In this document: positions 1-12,474 of the stretch, in pieces
Numbering within the stretch: position 1 is the first letter of the stretch
Layout: each line of letters opens with the position of its first letter
Assembly: GCA_900708905.1 (NCBI GenBank)
Contig: CAADRB010000018.1
Coordinates: 2,110,016-2,174,015 of the forward strand
Length of the DNA stretch: 64,000 bases
From: Hymenolepis diminuta
Lineage: Eukaryota; Platyhelminthes; Cestoda; Cyclophyllidea; Hymenolepididae
Reading direction: 5' to 3'
Position numbers and translations under genes: made by a program
Notes under the pieces: generated by a model
What the model saw: the letters and a program-made list of their open reading frames with translations, nothing else
Told to the model about the DNA's origin: nothing
Database searches by the model: none

Positions 1-1980
1 GCCACCTATGAACGAAGTGCTGTACAGTGCAGGGCTCCCGACGTGCAAGGCAAGAAACTTCAAGTATCGCCTGAACCACTGGCATTAGCTATTTTACAGT
101 CTGTGTATTCGGAGCCAGTGTTGCCAAAATATGGGTTGACAGCAGTTCAAGCGGTTGTGCCACCGTTAGCAGCAAATGTCTGTCAAACTACCTTCGTGGA
201 GCCGAGACTTGAGTTTGGAGCTGCTCAAGTGAAGTTTATCGAACCAAAACCAGAACCATTAGTAGTTGGAAGGTCCCAGTCACTGTGGGTCGAGCCAGAG
301 CCAGTTATTATCAAGCCACCAACACCGGAACCAATAGTAATGGCTGCACCTCCCGCACCACCAACAAATGATTTCAGCTGTGGTCCCCTTCCCATTACTT
401 CAGTTGGCAAAAAATTGCAGGTATCACTTGATTCGCTAGTCTCAACTACATCTCAAGCTATCTATGCCGAGCCGGTAGTAGCCACCTATGAACGAAGTGC
501 TGTACAGTGCAGGGCACCAGGACTACCTGCCCTCAAATGCTGTTCAGTTCAGTCCAAGGCAGTTGAAATGCTGGGAAAGCAACTGCAAGTATTGCCAGAT
601 CCACTGACTGCCATTACTTCACAGACAATCCATGCTGAACCAGTTCCTGCGGCTCTAGACGTGACCCGAGTTCAAACCGTGTATGTAGAGACAACATTTG
701 AAGTTGAAAGAGCTCAAGTACTTTGGGTGGAGCCTGAACCGATCATTATCAAACCCCCAACTCCTGAACCTACTGTTATGGCGGCACCCCCGCAACCTAC
801 GAATGAATTCAGTTGTAGTCCCCTTCAAATAGACACAGCCGGGAAAGAACTTCAAGTTTCTCCAGAACCCCTATCGAGAGCCATCGCTAGTATCACTACA
901 GAGCCCATTCCAATGGTTACATTAAGAAGTCAGACTACCTATGTTGAAGCAGTCATGCCTACTTATGCAAGTAGTGTTGCTCAATGCGTACCTGTAGAAA
1001 CCATGGGCAAGAAGCTTCAAGTTACACCACAACCTGTGACTCTCAGCATCGGTGGATCAAGTGTAATTCTAGTTGAACCAAGACGAGCTATCACCACAGC
1101 ACAAACATTTGAGCAAGTTACAGTAGCAAAAACACGAGAATTCAGCTGCGGTCCTCTTCCATCTGACTCTAGTGGAAAGAAACTGCAAGTTTCACCCGAA
1201 CCAATGGCTACAGCTATCATGCAATCACCAGATGCACGGTTTTCAGTGAGAAGTCAAGCGGTCCATGTTGAGGAACCATTACCTACCTGCAGTAGTTGTG
1301 CTGTCCAATGTCGACCTATTCCAACTCTTGGAAAGAAAGTGCAAGTAGCACCAGAACCTCTGACCACGACATGCATACAATTAGAGGAACCAGCAATGAC
1401 GATTTACAAAACAGCTCATGTGCAAAGTAAACCTGCAGAAACCGTTGGTAAAAAGCTTCAAGTGCAACCCCTACCTCTAGCATTTGCAAATGCACAAACC
1501 ACTTGGGTGGATAGAGCGAGGAGAGATGTAGGCAGTGTTACAGATGTGGTAACAACAGCACATGCGTCTATAGCACCAATAGCAATAGACCGACACGGAA
1601 AGAAACTACAAGTTACACCTGAGCCTATGGGTATCGCTATCATGCAGTCAGATCAGCCAGAACCGAGACCCAGAATTCACCACTTGACCATTGGTCGTGC
1701 AAACACAGTTAAGGAAGAAGTACGTATTGATCACAAAGGACTGCAATTCGTCCCAGAAGGCGTATCGACCGCTTCACAATTTTTGGAGGTCCAGAAACTT
1801 GATAAGAAGCTGCAAGTACAGCCTGTGGCGTTGTCTACGGCACCAGCGCAAACAATCTGGGAAGAACCAATTGTTATCAGACCTCCTTCTCCTGAGCGCA
1901 TTGTCATGGCAGCTCCTCCCACGGAAAAGCCCTCTATAGAAAAAGTAAATAAGAAATTAATGGTGAGGCTACCACTAATG
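1..1980 (+). repeat. Coding tandem repeat array: GKKLQV tail of plakin paralog 1
   Basis: KKLQV-type cores start near bases 49, 406, 574, 841, 1006, 1174, 1330, 1447, 1597, 1801 and 1948. A larger unit overlies them. The motif ATYERSAVQC or a variant begins at bases 1, 481, 958 and 1282, so the first steps are 480 and 477 bases (about 160 residues). Bases 1-35 and 481-515 are identical, after which the copies diverge. The LWVEPEP-IIKPPTPEP-MAAPP block recurs near 283, 718 and, weaker, 1855. This points to repeated in-frame duplication with at least one recent exchange or strong constraint. Confidence 0.8.
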
Positions 1981-4062
1981 GAAACGACGTGTGTACAGTC
2001 AACTATAGAGGCAACGGCAAGAGTTCCGTTAAGTACCAGAGAGGTACAGGCTGATATTTCCTTACCAACGCCCATTATTAAACCTGCATCTCCCATCACA
2101 CATGAATATGCAGCTCCTCCAATTATTCGGGAAACTTATGAAGCTGGAATGCAACATCAGGTTAGTATGCGAAGCGTGCGAATACAGAAAGGCGTTGGAG
2201 CATTCGAAGGCACAGCCAACATTGGTATTCAGTTTTCACCATCAGAGCCACGCAGATCGCCACCAATTACACGTGTGCGTACAGTTGAATGGGGAATTCA
2301 ATTTGCTCCCACAGCGATGGTTGGAATTACTCAAACGTTGCCAATTGAAAGGGTCCCTTCACCAAGAAGGCCAGCTACATTTACAGAGAGTACTCAAACA
2401 GAAGTTCACAGAGAAGGTGAAAATCTCTTCTCCTTTACTCGTGAGACTAAAGCAAGAGTGTCAAAAGAACGCAGAGCTAGATCACAAGGTCTCATTTCAT
2501 ATAAGACCCAAGTATCTACTCAGTCCAGAGATCATGCTGTCAGTGTCCCTTCAATGCTTCATGTCATGGAATCGGGCGCAGAACAATACTTGTATGAACA
2601 GCAGAAAACCACCTCCACTCACATTCCTAGACGTTATGTTAGAGGAGGAGCCTTTGATAGACGCATGCGTTCATTGGATACTGTGTATGAAGATGGAAGA
2701 AACAGAACTCTGCAAGATCCATTACCAAGACACAGTGAAAGTGATCTCTATACAGATAAAGTCTATATGCGAGAGGTTTTGCGAACACAGCAACTGCAAC
2801 TGGAAGAAAAAAACATGGATCATCTTCAACGAATTGTGCGGTCCATTGGTATGGAAAAAGTACAATCGATACTGAGACAGATTTGGGAGGAGACAGAAGA
2901 AGAAAATTTTGTCAGTGAGGAGATTCATGGTGGAAGATATACTCCAAGGCCATTCCCTGGTTTAGGATTCGCAGATGTGGAAACTCAGTATACAGTCCCA
3001 GCATATGGAATCGTTTGCGGGACCGATTTCAGTGTGCAGGAGGGCATGTCATACGTTCAATGGATACCACTCGCGCCAGGTCAAACCGTCCACATTGAAA
3101 GTGATGAAAGCACAGGTTATGAGGAAACTTACGACTGGGATCCATATCAGTCTTCTTGGCGTCCAAGACGAAACTTCTTCCAGTGGGTAGCTAGAACAGC
3201 CTTCGACTTTGCAACTCAAACAGAGGTAACAAAAGAAGAGGAAAACCAGTTTATTGATCGTCTATTGAGAAGTCGAGCGTTGAGTGCTTACACCAGTGAT
3301 TTCGAAATGCAGCAAGCTGGACTTAAGCTTAACTATCCGGAAAGTGGAACTGTGAGTGTCGTCTCATGGAAACCTCGATACATGGATGGTGAGGATCAGT
3401 TAGACGTCGATACAATCGGTCGATTGCTGAGAGTTTCTCTTGTAGGTGCTAGAGTTCCTGGTACAGGTGAAATTATTTCAGCTGCCGACGCATTCTACAG
3501 GGGTATTCTCCGTATGGTCTATGTAGATGATAGTCGTGGTAACATTATGCCACTACCTACAGCGATAGTTACTAATGCAGTGATCGTCGAAAAGCAATAT
3601 CCAAAAGGCGTTGGAATCGCATTGCACAGCACTTCACGAAGATTCCCTGTAGAATGTCAAGAGTTGTGGAGAACAGCAACACTTCGAAGGCGAACTTACC
3701 GAGTCAATTTTATCCAGAAATCCCCTGTAGAACGTGTTGATCTTTCCAGAGCATTAGATGAGGGCCTAATCGATTTAACTAGCGGAGAACTTGTAAAGAT
3801 AACGCCACCAACATCGGAAGCTCAACCAGAGCCGCGAGAATCGACATTGGAAGCTGGTGAGCCAACTGCAGAAGCTCTCCAACCAGAGCGATATAGCGTA
3901 CATGAAGCTATCCTCTATGACATACTCAATGTAGAACTTTTGGCTCCAGAAACTGTTATCTTCACCAGCGCTGAAATGTCTCAAGAAGGCGTAACTCGCG
4001 AAGGTGAAATGTTAACTACAAGCCCCGGTCTTGAGGAAGAAGAATCTGATATGGAAGTATAA
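1..4062 (+). CDS. Plakin-like protein, paralog 1, C-terminal 1353 residues (5' end outside window)
   Basis: One uninterrupted reading frame runs from base 1 to a TAA at 4060-4062, so the start lies upstream. Visible residues 1-660 are a Pro/Glu/Val-rich tail with about twelve GKKLQV-type motifs. Between these are LWVEPEP, IIKPPTPEP, MAAPP and FSCGPLP motifs. Near residue 725 is the segment RSVRIQKGVG, near 807 ENLFSFTRETKA, and a serine/arginine-rich stretch follows. Residues from about 1090 to 1330 resemble degenerate plakin (plectin) repeats, for example SRALDEGLIDLTSGELV and VHEAILYDILNVELL. The protein ends in SDMEV. It aligns along its second half with the gene at 30833-42175, which carries a plakin domain, and the family call rests on that. 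A cytoskeletal linker role is inferred from the family. By analogy the whole visible part is one terminal exon. A possible poly(A) signal AATAAA lies at 4693-4698. Confidence 0.85.
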   Translation, partial: ATYERSAVQCRAPDVQGKKLQVSPEPLALAILQSVYSEPVLPKYGLTAVQAVVPPLAANVCQTTFVEPRLEFGAAQVKFIEPKPEPLVVGRSQSLWVEPEPVIIKPPTPEPIVMAAPPAPPTNDFSCGPLPITSVGKKLQVSLDSLVSTTSQAIYAEPVVATYERSAVQCRAPGLPALKCCSVQSKAVEMLGKQLQVLPDPLTAITSQTIHAEPVPAALDVTRVQTVYVETTFEVERAQVLWVEPEPIIIKPPTPEPTVMAAPPQPTNEFSCSPLQIDTAGKELQVSPEPLSRAIASITTEPIPMVTLRSQTTYVEAVMPTYASSVAQCVPVETMGKKLQVTPQPVTLSIGGSSVILVEPRRAITTAQTFEQVTVAKTREFSCGPLPSDSSGKKLQVSPEPMATAIMQSPDARFSVRSQAVHVEEPLPTCSSCAVQCRPIPTLGKKVQVAPEPLTTTCIQLEEPAMTIYKTAHVQSKPAETVGKKLQVQPLPLAFANAQTTWVDRARRDVGSVTDVVTTAHASIAPIAIDRHGKKLQVTPEPMGIAIMQSDQPEPRPRIHHLTIGRANTVKEEVRIDHKGLQFVPEGVSTASQFLEVQKLDKKLQVQPVALSTAPAQTIWEEPIVIRPPSPERIVMAAPPTEKPSIEKVNKKLMVRLPLMETTCVQSTIEATARVPLSTREVQADISLPTPIIKPASPITHEYAAPPIIRETYEAGMQHQVSMRSVRIQKGVGAFEGTANIGIQFSPSEPRRSPPITRVRTVEWGIQFAPTAMVGITQTLPIERVPSPRRPATFTESTQTEVHREGENLFSFTRETKARVSKERRARSQGLISYKTQVSTQSRDHAVSVPSMLHVMESGAEQYLYEQQKTTSTHIPRRYVRGGAFDRRMRSLDTVYEDGRNRTLQDPLPRHSESDLYTDKVYMREVLRTQQLQLEEKNMDHLQRIVRSIGMEKVQSILRQIWEETEEENFVSEEIHGGRYTPRPFPGLGFADVETQYTVPAYGIVCGTDFSVQEGMSYVQWIPLAPGQTVHIESDESTGYEETYDWDPYQSSWRPRRNFFQWVARTAFDFATQTEVTKEEENQFIDRLLRSRALSAYTSDFEMQQAGLKLNYPESGTVSVVSWKPRYMDGEDQLDVDTIGRLLRVSLVGARVPGTGEIISAADAFYRGILRMVYVDDSRGNIMPLPTAIVTNAVIVEKQYPKGVGIALHSTSRRFPVECQELWRTATLRRRTYRVNFIQKSPVERVDLSRALDEGLIDLTSGELVKITPPTSEAQPEPRESTLEAGEPTAEALQPERYSVHEAILYDILNVELLAPETVIFTSAEMSQEGVTREGEMLTTSPGLEEEESDMEV

Positions 4063-6373
4063 ATTTTAGCAACAACGCAAAAAATGATAACAAACTATAG
4101 AACTTTATTTGTGTGATAGGATTAACTTCAAATTTATCTTCAATTATTTGATAATGACCAATATCAACTACTGAATCAACTATTTATTATTTCAAAATAT
4201 ACCACTATATCTATTTATCTTCAATCATGTAAATGACATCCATTTTTCTGTTTTTTGGATGGGGTATAGAATGGAAATAGATTAAACAGAATGCTTAGTA
4301 GAAATTATTGAATTAAAGAATAGCACACGAACGCCGATTAGCAATAATCAAATTATACATAGAACAGGAATGAAGAAACGGTTTTTCGATTAGTATAAAA
4401 TTGATACGAACACAGTTTAAAGAGAATGTATTCAGCTGCATGAGTGCATATATAAAGTGGATAAAGAATTACACTATTCGAAATGTCTTTTAAAAATGGC
4501 TGAAAGCGTAGTATGAGCCGTTTATTTCATTTGATTACGTTTAGACCCTTTGAGTTCTGTTAACTTAAAATTTGTACCTGTCGCATCTATGCTGTTAAAA
4601 TTTCAAACTGATAACAATAATGTATGATCATATTGCCTTCTCAATCTTTGGCAGAGATGAAGTGAGGCGTTGAGACTGTTCTCGCTTGACTGAATAAAAT
4701 TATCAATAAGCACTGAACATCTTAGACAAGCATTTGCTGTAATCCAAGGGATGATTCATGGTATATGAATTTGGAAAATGAGGTATCTAATTAGTATCCA
4801 CAGCACAACCCGTGCCCCAAGAATCAGTTGAAGTAGGACTACCTGATACCTTGACTTTGCTACCAGCATCTTGCTAATCTCCTCTTCTTTATCCCTTAAT
4901 AGTTTTTCTATTGACCGATTTCAGTTGCTTTCCATGCTTAAGAATTTTATCGCTCTAGGTAATAAAATTATATTACCTTAACATCTGATAACTCTTACTT
5001 TACTACTACGAAGTTGACTACTACCACTACGAATTTGTGGTATTACTTTCATATACCACATTCGCGTTCGAACAAACATAAGCCAGTAAAGAGATCATTT
5101 GTCGGACTGACATTGCACCATCCTAGCATGATTTAATCACAACAAACAAGTTTCAAACGGGTTAGGGTTATGCTTTATTAGCAAACACGTTACAATATCC
5201 CCATAGTAGAATACTGTATACAGATTTAAAATGACTTGGTTTGAGTCAGTATTTGTTTTGAACAGTTCGAAAAAATATGTCAACCGCATTCTGATTGTCT
5301 AAGCCTTGGCCCTAGTTGTCAAGTTAGAGATACGCCCGTAACGAGGTCAGGGTTTTGATTATCGATTTGTCCGTCACAGTAAGCGGTCTGTCTATGCTGT
5401 CTGGTGTATTATGGAATGCTGTTCCCATGAGTAAAATTAAATTCACGAAGAGCTGAAACAGCTCATCCGGTGTAAAGTGTAGTTACCCAAATTTCCATAA
5501 TGAAAAATTTATAATTTAAACTGCAAACTAGATTTCCAGCTACTTACCTCTTTTACAGAGCTATTTGACTTTGATTGATGAATTAAATGAACGCTGTTTC
5601 CTGGACTTCGTGAAGCATAACTTAGAACTATTTCTGACAGAGAAGCTTGAAGGCAGAGAGGAGACATCCATTCAATACTAAACTAAAATTAGATCAATAA
5701 TAAATTACACGAAACATTTAACTAAAAAACGATGACTATGTGATGGGAGTTTACACGGCCACATCTACTAGTGGATAGATAGACACACGGATAGATCAAT
5801 GGGTTGAATGAGAACATTTCATCAAGAAATTTAGCACATGGGGAACCAGAGGGGAGTGTTGTCTAAGGTGAATCGAAATGAAGGTACATAGGGGAGATCG
5901 TCATACCGCAGGGTATTTCAGTTAAGGTCCAGTTGGGACGAGACAAGACAAAGCCAATACAAAGAAAAATTCTTCTATATTTAAAATGCCTTTTCACTTA
6001 GCTGCAAACGACTATAAGAAAAACCAGTGGCCTTACCAACCACTAGCCGACAGGGACTGAATACCACAGACATGAACTCATTCAAAAACGGTGGATCAAA
6101 TTCTTAAAACAGGATATTGAAAAATTTGGCTACTATGATGTGATTAATACCTCTTGCAAGAAAATGGATGGCTCAATAACTTAAATAATGCAAGGTTTCC
6201 TTAAATTTTCCCATTCGACTTCCGTTTCATTCTTTATTTTGCAATTTGGCTATTTCATTTGTTTAGATCCTATCCCATAAAACGCGTAAAAGTATTTTGT
6301 ATTGTCATGTTAAACGACTAGATGCTCAATAAGACAAGGCTGAAGTCAGGGTGAAGGTTTTTGAGGAGAAAAT

Positions 6374-6475
6374 GAGCCAACTGGTTACTGCACTCGTCTG
6401 CCATATCAGAGATCATGAATCATTATCAACATGCAGGTCCGGAGCACATTGACAAAGTCGTGCGACTCAAGCAAT
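6374..6475 (+). repeat. tRNA-like SINE fragment, copy 1
   Basis: The start, TGAGCCAACTGG, matches a polymerase III A-box at 10 of 12 positions. About 35 bases later, GATCATGAATC occupies the place of a B-box. The segment GTCTGCCATATCAGAGATCATG between them resembles that near 18388. Both copies also carry TGACAAAGTC further 3'. This is a by-eye alignment of degenerate sequence. Confidence 0.35.
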
Positions 6476-9400
6476 CTAGCTAATTTATCAGTGCACTTTA
6501 ATGAATGATTTCTGCCCGATTTGACTGGGCATATTTTCAGCCTTATCATTAATCAGACAATTATCAAAATTGTCGATACCTCAGTTTTTATTACTTATGA
6601 CTGACTTCAAATCCAAATTTAAGAAAAGCATACTCTAGTTTTAATAGAGCTGTTAAGTTCTCGATTAGCCAATCACAAGGGCTGATAGGTCTGACTAGGT
6701 CTTCCTCTTAATGAAATCCGTAAATTTCCATTCTGAAAATGCCTAATAATCAGAGGTCAAGGGTGATGTGACATCATTTTTGTCCCTAGATAGAGTTTAA
6801 AGAGCTTATCAGGTTTGAATAATCTAAACTTGACTCGAATTAAAATAGAATTCAGAACACAAGGAAAGAGGGAATTTCGGTGCAGCTTTAATGTCATTGA
6901 GAATCCACTGTAGACATCAGAACACCGGGGATACCTGCAATTTGGTTAATCTATATATTGATTTTGCCACTCAATATTCTACGTTGACTATACCGCCGGT
7001 CATTGCAATCCATTCCATTATTATTATTTTCCCCTTAGTGTGGGTGATCCGATGAGTTAGAATCACCCCATTGAGAAAAAAGACTTTACGGACTCCCAAC
7101 AAACTCGCGTGCTTCGTTTACTAAGAATAAAGCCTAACGACAACTTTTCAATATTGATAAATGTACACATTGAATAGCAACGTTTAGAAACCACTCAATT
7201 GTTATCTTGGTCTTCCCTTGATTGAAATCATTTCATCTGGTCCTCCTATTAAGAGCGTGAGGTTCAAAAAGACCTTAACCTAGTATGATCTATGTAAAAG
7301 TGGCAGTGGGTTTAAGCGTGATCCAGATTTTCATGTGAAATTGAGATCATTAGGCGGTCAAGATCATGATGTTAAAGAAAACAAACTTTTCTCTCCATGA
7401 AAACTCTTGATTGTAAAAATATTACTCACAAGGCCAGTAGCATCTCTACCATGTCAGTGACGTGATGTAAAAGCGGATATGATACCTCCAATCTCCATTT
7501 GCAGTTGAATTCTTGTGAACGTAATACATTTGCTTACTTTGATTATCGATTACGTAGACCTAATTGAATTATTCATATCATTATTATCTCATCCAAGAAG
7601 GCTTTAGTGAAGCTACTAAACAAGAGCGAAAATTTGCAGCTCCAACTCCCTTTTGCATTTATGGTCCTTAATCCTATCTGTTATTTTGAAAGGAATGCGA
7701 ATAGTAGTCCAAGCTAATTTCATCTAATCTAATTCAAATGCTAGAGCGTGGGGTTTAAAACAAGGATTGATAGCATCAAATTCTCATATACGTAAGATTC
7801 TGTACATTTTTTTGATGGAATAGATTGAATCAACTCACTGAGATGTGCAAATGCCTGTTTGGACTCTTTGTTCAGCCATCCAAGCCAATATCGCTTCAAT
7901 TCGTTTCGAACTGAGTTATCCCAAAGTCATATGTTTAAGGCTTGGATGCATGCACCTGCGCAAAAAGCACGAAAATGATAAAAAATATTTTCGCCCCAGA
8001 GCATTTTTGATCAAATTAAATTATTAACCAAGTACATAAGAGTTAAATGAAAGCACACGTGCAACAATTAACTTCATGCTTGTTTCAATAGACTTTGAGA
8101 GATAATGATCATGTTCATGTCAATCGAAAACTCTTAGCCAATAGTTGGAATGTGTAATTAGGATTTTGCATGCTTACTGAACATTTAAATATGATGTTCC
8201 TTCATTTCAAGCAGTGCATTTGTCATTACCGTAATTGTAATGCAAAACTGAACATAATTTCTTTGTAAAACAAATCTCCGACACTTCAATAATCGAGAAT
8301 GTTATTAACTTTGTACTCGCTAATTTTCAGTAAGGAATAGATTATGGTACGCTAAATGGCGAGGTGTGATTAGGTAATTTCTATCAGACATTCTAACATT
8401 AATTAACCGGTTATTATTAGAGAATCATTATTCAAATTGAGTTTCTACATTTTGTTCCAACAATCAACTGTATGGATATGGAATGGACACCTATGCAGTT
8501 CGACATAACTGTATTCTTCTTGCGTTACCGAAAGAATCTAAAGCATATTTTCACTAAAACAGAAATGGATAAAATCCTTTACACCAGAAAAGGGCTTTTA
8601 GGGTTAGCATCAACCAACTTATTATCCTTAAGTGTCTAAAATCAGAGATGTTTAGAGACATCAAAATCTATTCGTGTTGAAATTAAATAGTGGATAATTA
8701 GCTATATTACCCACATCTACTATTCGATAAGAAGAAATTTTTACATTGTAGGTTTTCTCATCAATTTTGTGTGAAAAAGTACTTTCGAAAAAACAGGGGG
8801 CTGAATATACATGACACACACAATATTGATACGCCCTTCATAACAAAGTGCCATTCAATTTAATGTGTAATGAAATTTGCAATAATTGCAAATTCCACCA
8901 AATATACGTGTTCCCAGACTTTTAATATCATTAATCGTAATCAAATATATTCGTCGTTTTCTGCCAAATTATAAGACTACTGAGGATGAAATAAATAAAT
9001 TATGCTTATTCTTCGTTTCATTCAGAGTTAGTTCACTTTTTCAGAGTAAAGCACTTTCAAGATAAGGGCATAAAGTTTATAGAGCGAAGAAAAACTATCT
9101 GAGAGTGGTCCACAGAATGCAACAAGGCATCATCTGATCTATAGAAGAGAGATTTATTGAAGCTTGGCATGCACAGATTGTGTTCAATGCCAGAGCTCAA
9201 AATACTGACTCTATCAATGGCATTAAACCGCTATCAGTCATCAACCTCATCTTCAATCTCACAACCCCGGATCTTGATGCGTCGCTAAAACGCAGACGAT
9301 CACACCAGTTAGAGGTCAAAGGGTCAACTCTTACGAGAAATAAAATTTATGTAGAAAAGATATTTAGGAATCAATCTCGTGCATCGATGGTTGCTCTCTA

Positions 9401-12400
9401 GCGGTCCATATTTTGAGGCACTGCCAATAAGATAGAGTTAACAGCACTAAATAAATACACATGCATTTATTTCTCAATTTGATTAAGGTAGTTTTGCAGC
9501 AAACTCCGGTTTTTTCTGCCCTGTTTTTTCAATCTATTAGTTCTGTTAATGTCTGCAATGACTCATTTACTACAGTTTTGAATTCATATTTATTGGAGAT
9601 CATCGATTTTACGAAAAAGCAAAATCATTTCGTATTTAAAAAATAGAAGAACCAACAAAATATGAACAGAAAACATAAACAATTATTTTTCCTCAAGCAT
9701 CATTTTGCATATGCCATCGAGATTTGCCGAAAAATTTTTTAATCTAGTTTTTTTCCTTCTCCACAGTCTTTAAGTGATTTACCTTTTCTACGTTATCTAG
9801 CACCTACATTGTGAATTCCACTCCCCATAGAATCGAAATTCAAGCTCACTGGTTACAAATTTGTCGCCTTCCCGTTCCCTAATAAATCACTCTCTCATCT
9901 ACTCCATCTCGATCCTCTCTTATGGAAGCTGAGTTTCTGCTGTTGGAAAGTGTACCACATTAGTTAATTTATTTAATTTTACATTGGACACTGATTTTCA
10001 TCTCTTATAAACTTATTAAGGGGTAAGAAAAAACCCTTTTCACTTGGTCCTGCAAAAAAATATCGATTGATTATAACTGCCACCACTTCGTGACCTAGTG
10101 CCAACAATACCACATGATCCACTTTGTCATTTTATGAAATACTTACAAGGCAGGAGTTGACATACTGGATTATTTTATTACTACCTATAGCGACGCAAAA
10201 TTTACAGATATTAATTAAAGGGAATCGTCTAAATATGAAGGAATTTCAAAGTAGTTCAGATGGTATTGGAGGGCGGGTAAATTATAAACGTCGAGAAGGT
10301 AAGAAAGAATTCTACTTCCTGTAAGCTCCTGATTTTTCAAGTTGATTACCATGTCAGTTTTAAATTTCCCCAGGTTATTTTGTCACACTCTCGCACTTTC
10401 TCCCGATGGAAAATTTGGATGAAAAACAAATAAATGTGGTTTAATAGCGAATATCTCTTTCATAGCAGCCATCCACCCAGCATCTCTCATTATTAACCTG
10501 CTAAATTAAGCAAAATACAGCTTAACTGTAATTCATGTCTTAATCATAATTCCTAAATTTTATTCTATATGAAATTTGGTCATTAAATCAATCATTTTTT
10601 ATAAGAAGATTCTCAAAAGGTGAGAAAAAGCAGAAATTATCGAATGAAGTAGAAAATTGGTAAGTTTAAATTAATCAAAAAACCATGATCTCTGTCTACT
10701 CCTTGAGAGATTTAGAGAGTGGCATGTCTAAGACGTGATCACGAAAAGAAGCGAGTGCGTAAACTTTCAGGCAGTGAAAAGTCTTGGAGCTACTGTACTA
10801 AGCTCCGGTTCCTACGGGATCACAAAAGAGATATTTGCTCTTCACATTCAGAATCATGAAATATCACATTTCTTTTCCTTATTTAATGTATCATTGAAAT
10901 TTTCACTCGTATTATCTACATGCATCTCGGTCGATCACTTTGATATAATTTTATTCATTGTCTTGAAATTTTGCAGAACTCTCGCTTGGTTTGACAATGT
11001 AGATACTGACTCTCCAGAAGCTTTAAATCTATCTTCACCGATTTCTGAGGAAAGCCATTACGATGTGATATTTAACCTGGACGGAGTTTTCTAATCCATA
11101 TTTCTTAAACACTTTTGTCCATTTCAAACATCAGAAATCATAGTAAATTATTTTGAGCATAGTACAGAGAAATATTCAATAATTATCATCGAATTAACTT
11201 TAAAAATCATACAATTAGGTGGTTCTGAGAAGAACGTAAATCCTGATCTTTGATGAGCACAATCCATCGTCGTTGGATATCTGCCTTCTTTAGTCCTTTA
11301 TTTTGAAAAAATTATAGAAGTGGGTAAAAAAAAGCGTCTTTCAGTTCAATCAGTAATTAAATTTAGAATCCATCCATGCATTTTAATCAGAAGATACGAA
11401 GGATCTACCGATAATTACGGAATTTCAACTTTTATCCCATGCCTTCATCTCTGGAACTGCTAATAAACTTAAAATTACTCAAATTAGCGTCAATCATTCT
11501 AACTGAATTTGCTGCATTCCTAGGTAATAAGTTGGGAATAAAACAATCAAGGCTGAAGTTATCTTTTTGCTACTGCGCTCCATTCAATTGATACACTAAA
11601 TATTTACCTTTTTTCTAAAGATTAGTTCAGTTCTACCAAATTTTTCCCATGGAAAGAGTGTAAAAAGGGTAGTGAATCTCTGATGCTGATATTTCTCAAA
11701 TGTCTATCAAATAATTATAAAAGGTATAAATGTCATTAAAACCAAATTTCTAAAAGTCGAAATGAAATAATACTTTTTCAACATTCGATTTAAAACTCCT
11801 TATGACATTTTAGAAATGGCGGCTCCAGCTTAACCTCTTTACCCACTAGTATAGTAATATTGGAAAGAATATTGGCACAGGAGGAATATCTTCACACTTC
11901 CAGCGGAGAAATCTGTATCTGGAATTTTTTCTCAGGCATTAAATATTTATATAAACCAACATTCAGCGACAAATCTCAATCTTGCAGCCACCTGCAATCT
12001 TCAGTCAAGGTCATCTGAAGTAAAGGTTATTCCAAAGTTACGATTTAGACAAGAGGTATATAGCTTTCAAAATTACATTTACAGAGAGAAAGCATTCAGT
12101 TTCGGTTGAGGCCTCTTTATCCATATAGAGTTCATTCCTTTAAATCTTTGAAAGTACTCAAGTGGAATTTAACCTATAAGGCAAAATCATGTACATCGAA
12201 GAAGGTCCTTAAGGGTTTGGACCGAAAGCCACAGGTATTATTCAATAAATCAGTTATTGCTAATTGTTTACACTTAAGTGTAATATAATTTAGACAGAAA
12301 AATCTTTACGATATTAGATTAAACAGACGAGATTAGTACTCAATAACAATTCTGGGAAAGTAACGAAATACTTTTCACCGATATAAAACTTCAAGAAAAC

Positions 12401-12416
12401 TTCAGCGAAGAGGCAT

Positions 12417-12474
12417 AAAATTCGTTTGGCTTAATCTAGTAATTGGATTAATCCCCTTCAATGTAGTATTGCGC
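12417..12474 (+). repeat. Short dispersed repeat, copy A
   Basis: AAAATTCGTTTGGCTT opens this segment and the one at 15101. Both continue with TAATTGGATTA and end near ATTGCG at similar spacing. I cannot assign a family. Confidence 0.4.

Noticed and set aside
10735..11094. 119-codon open frame on the plus strand beginning with GTG
   Set aside because: Low-complexity hydrophobic content, no family resemblance, no neighbouring exons.
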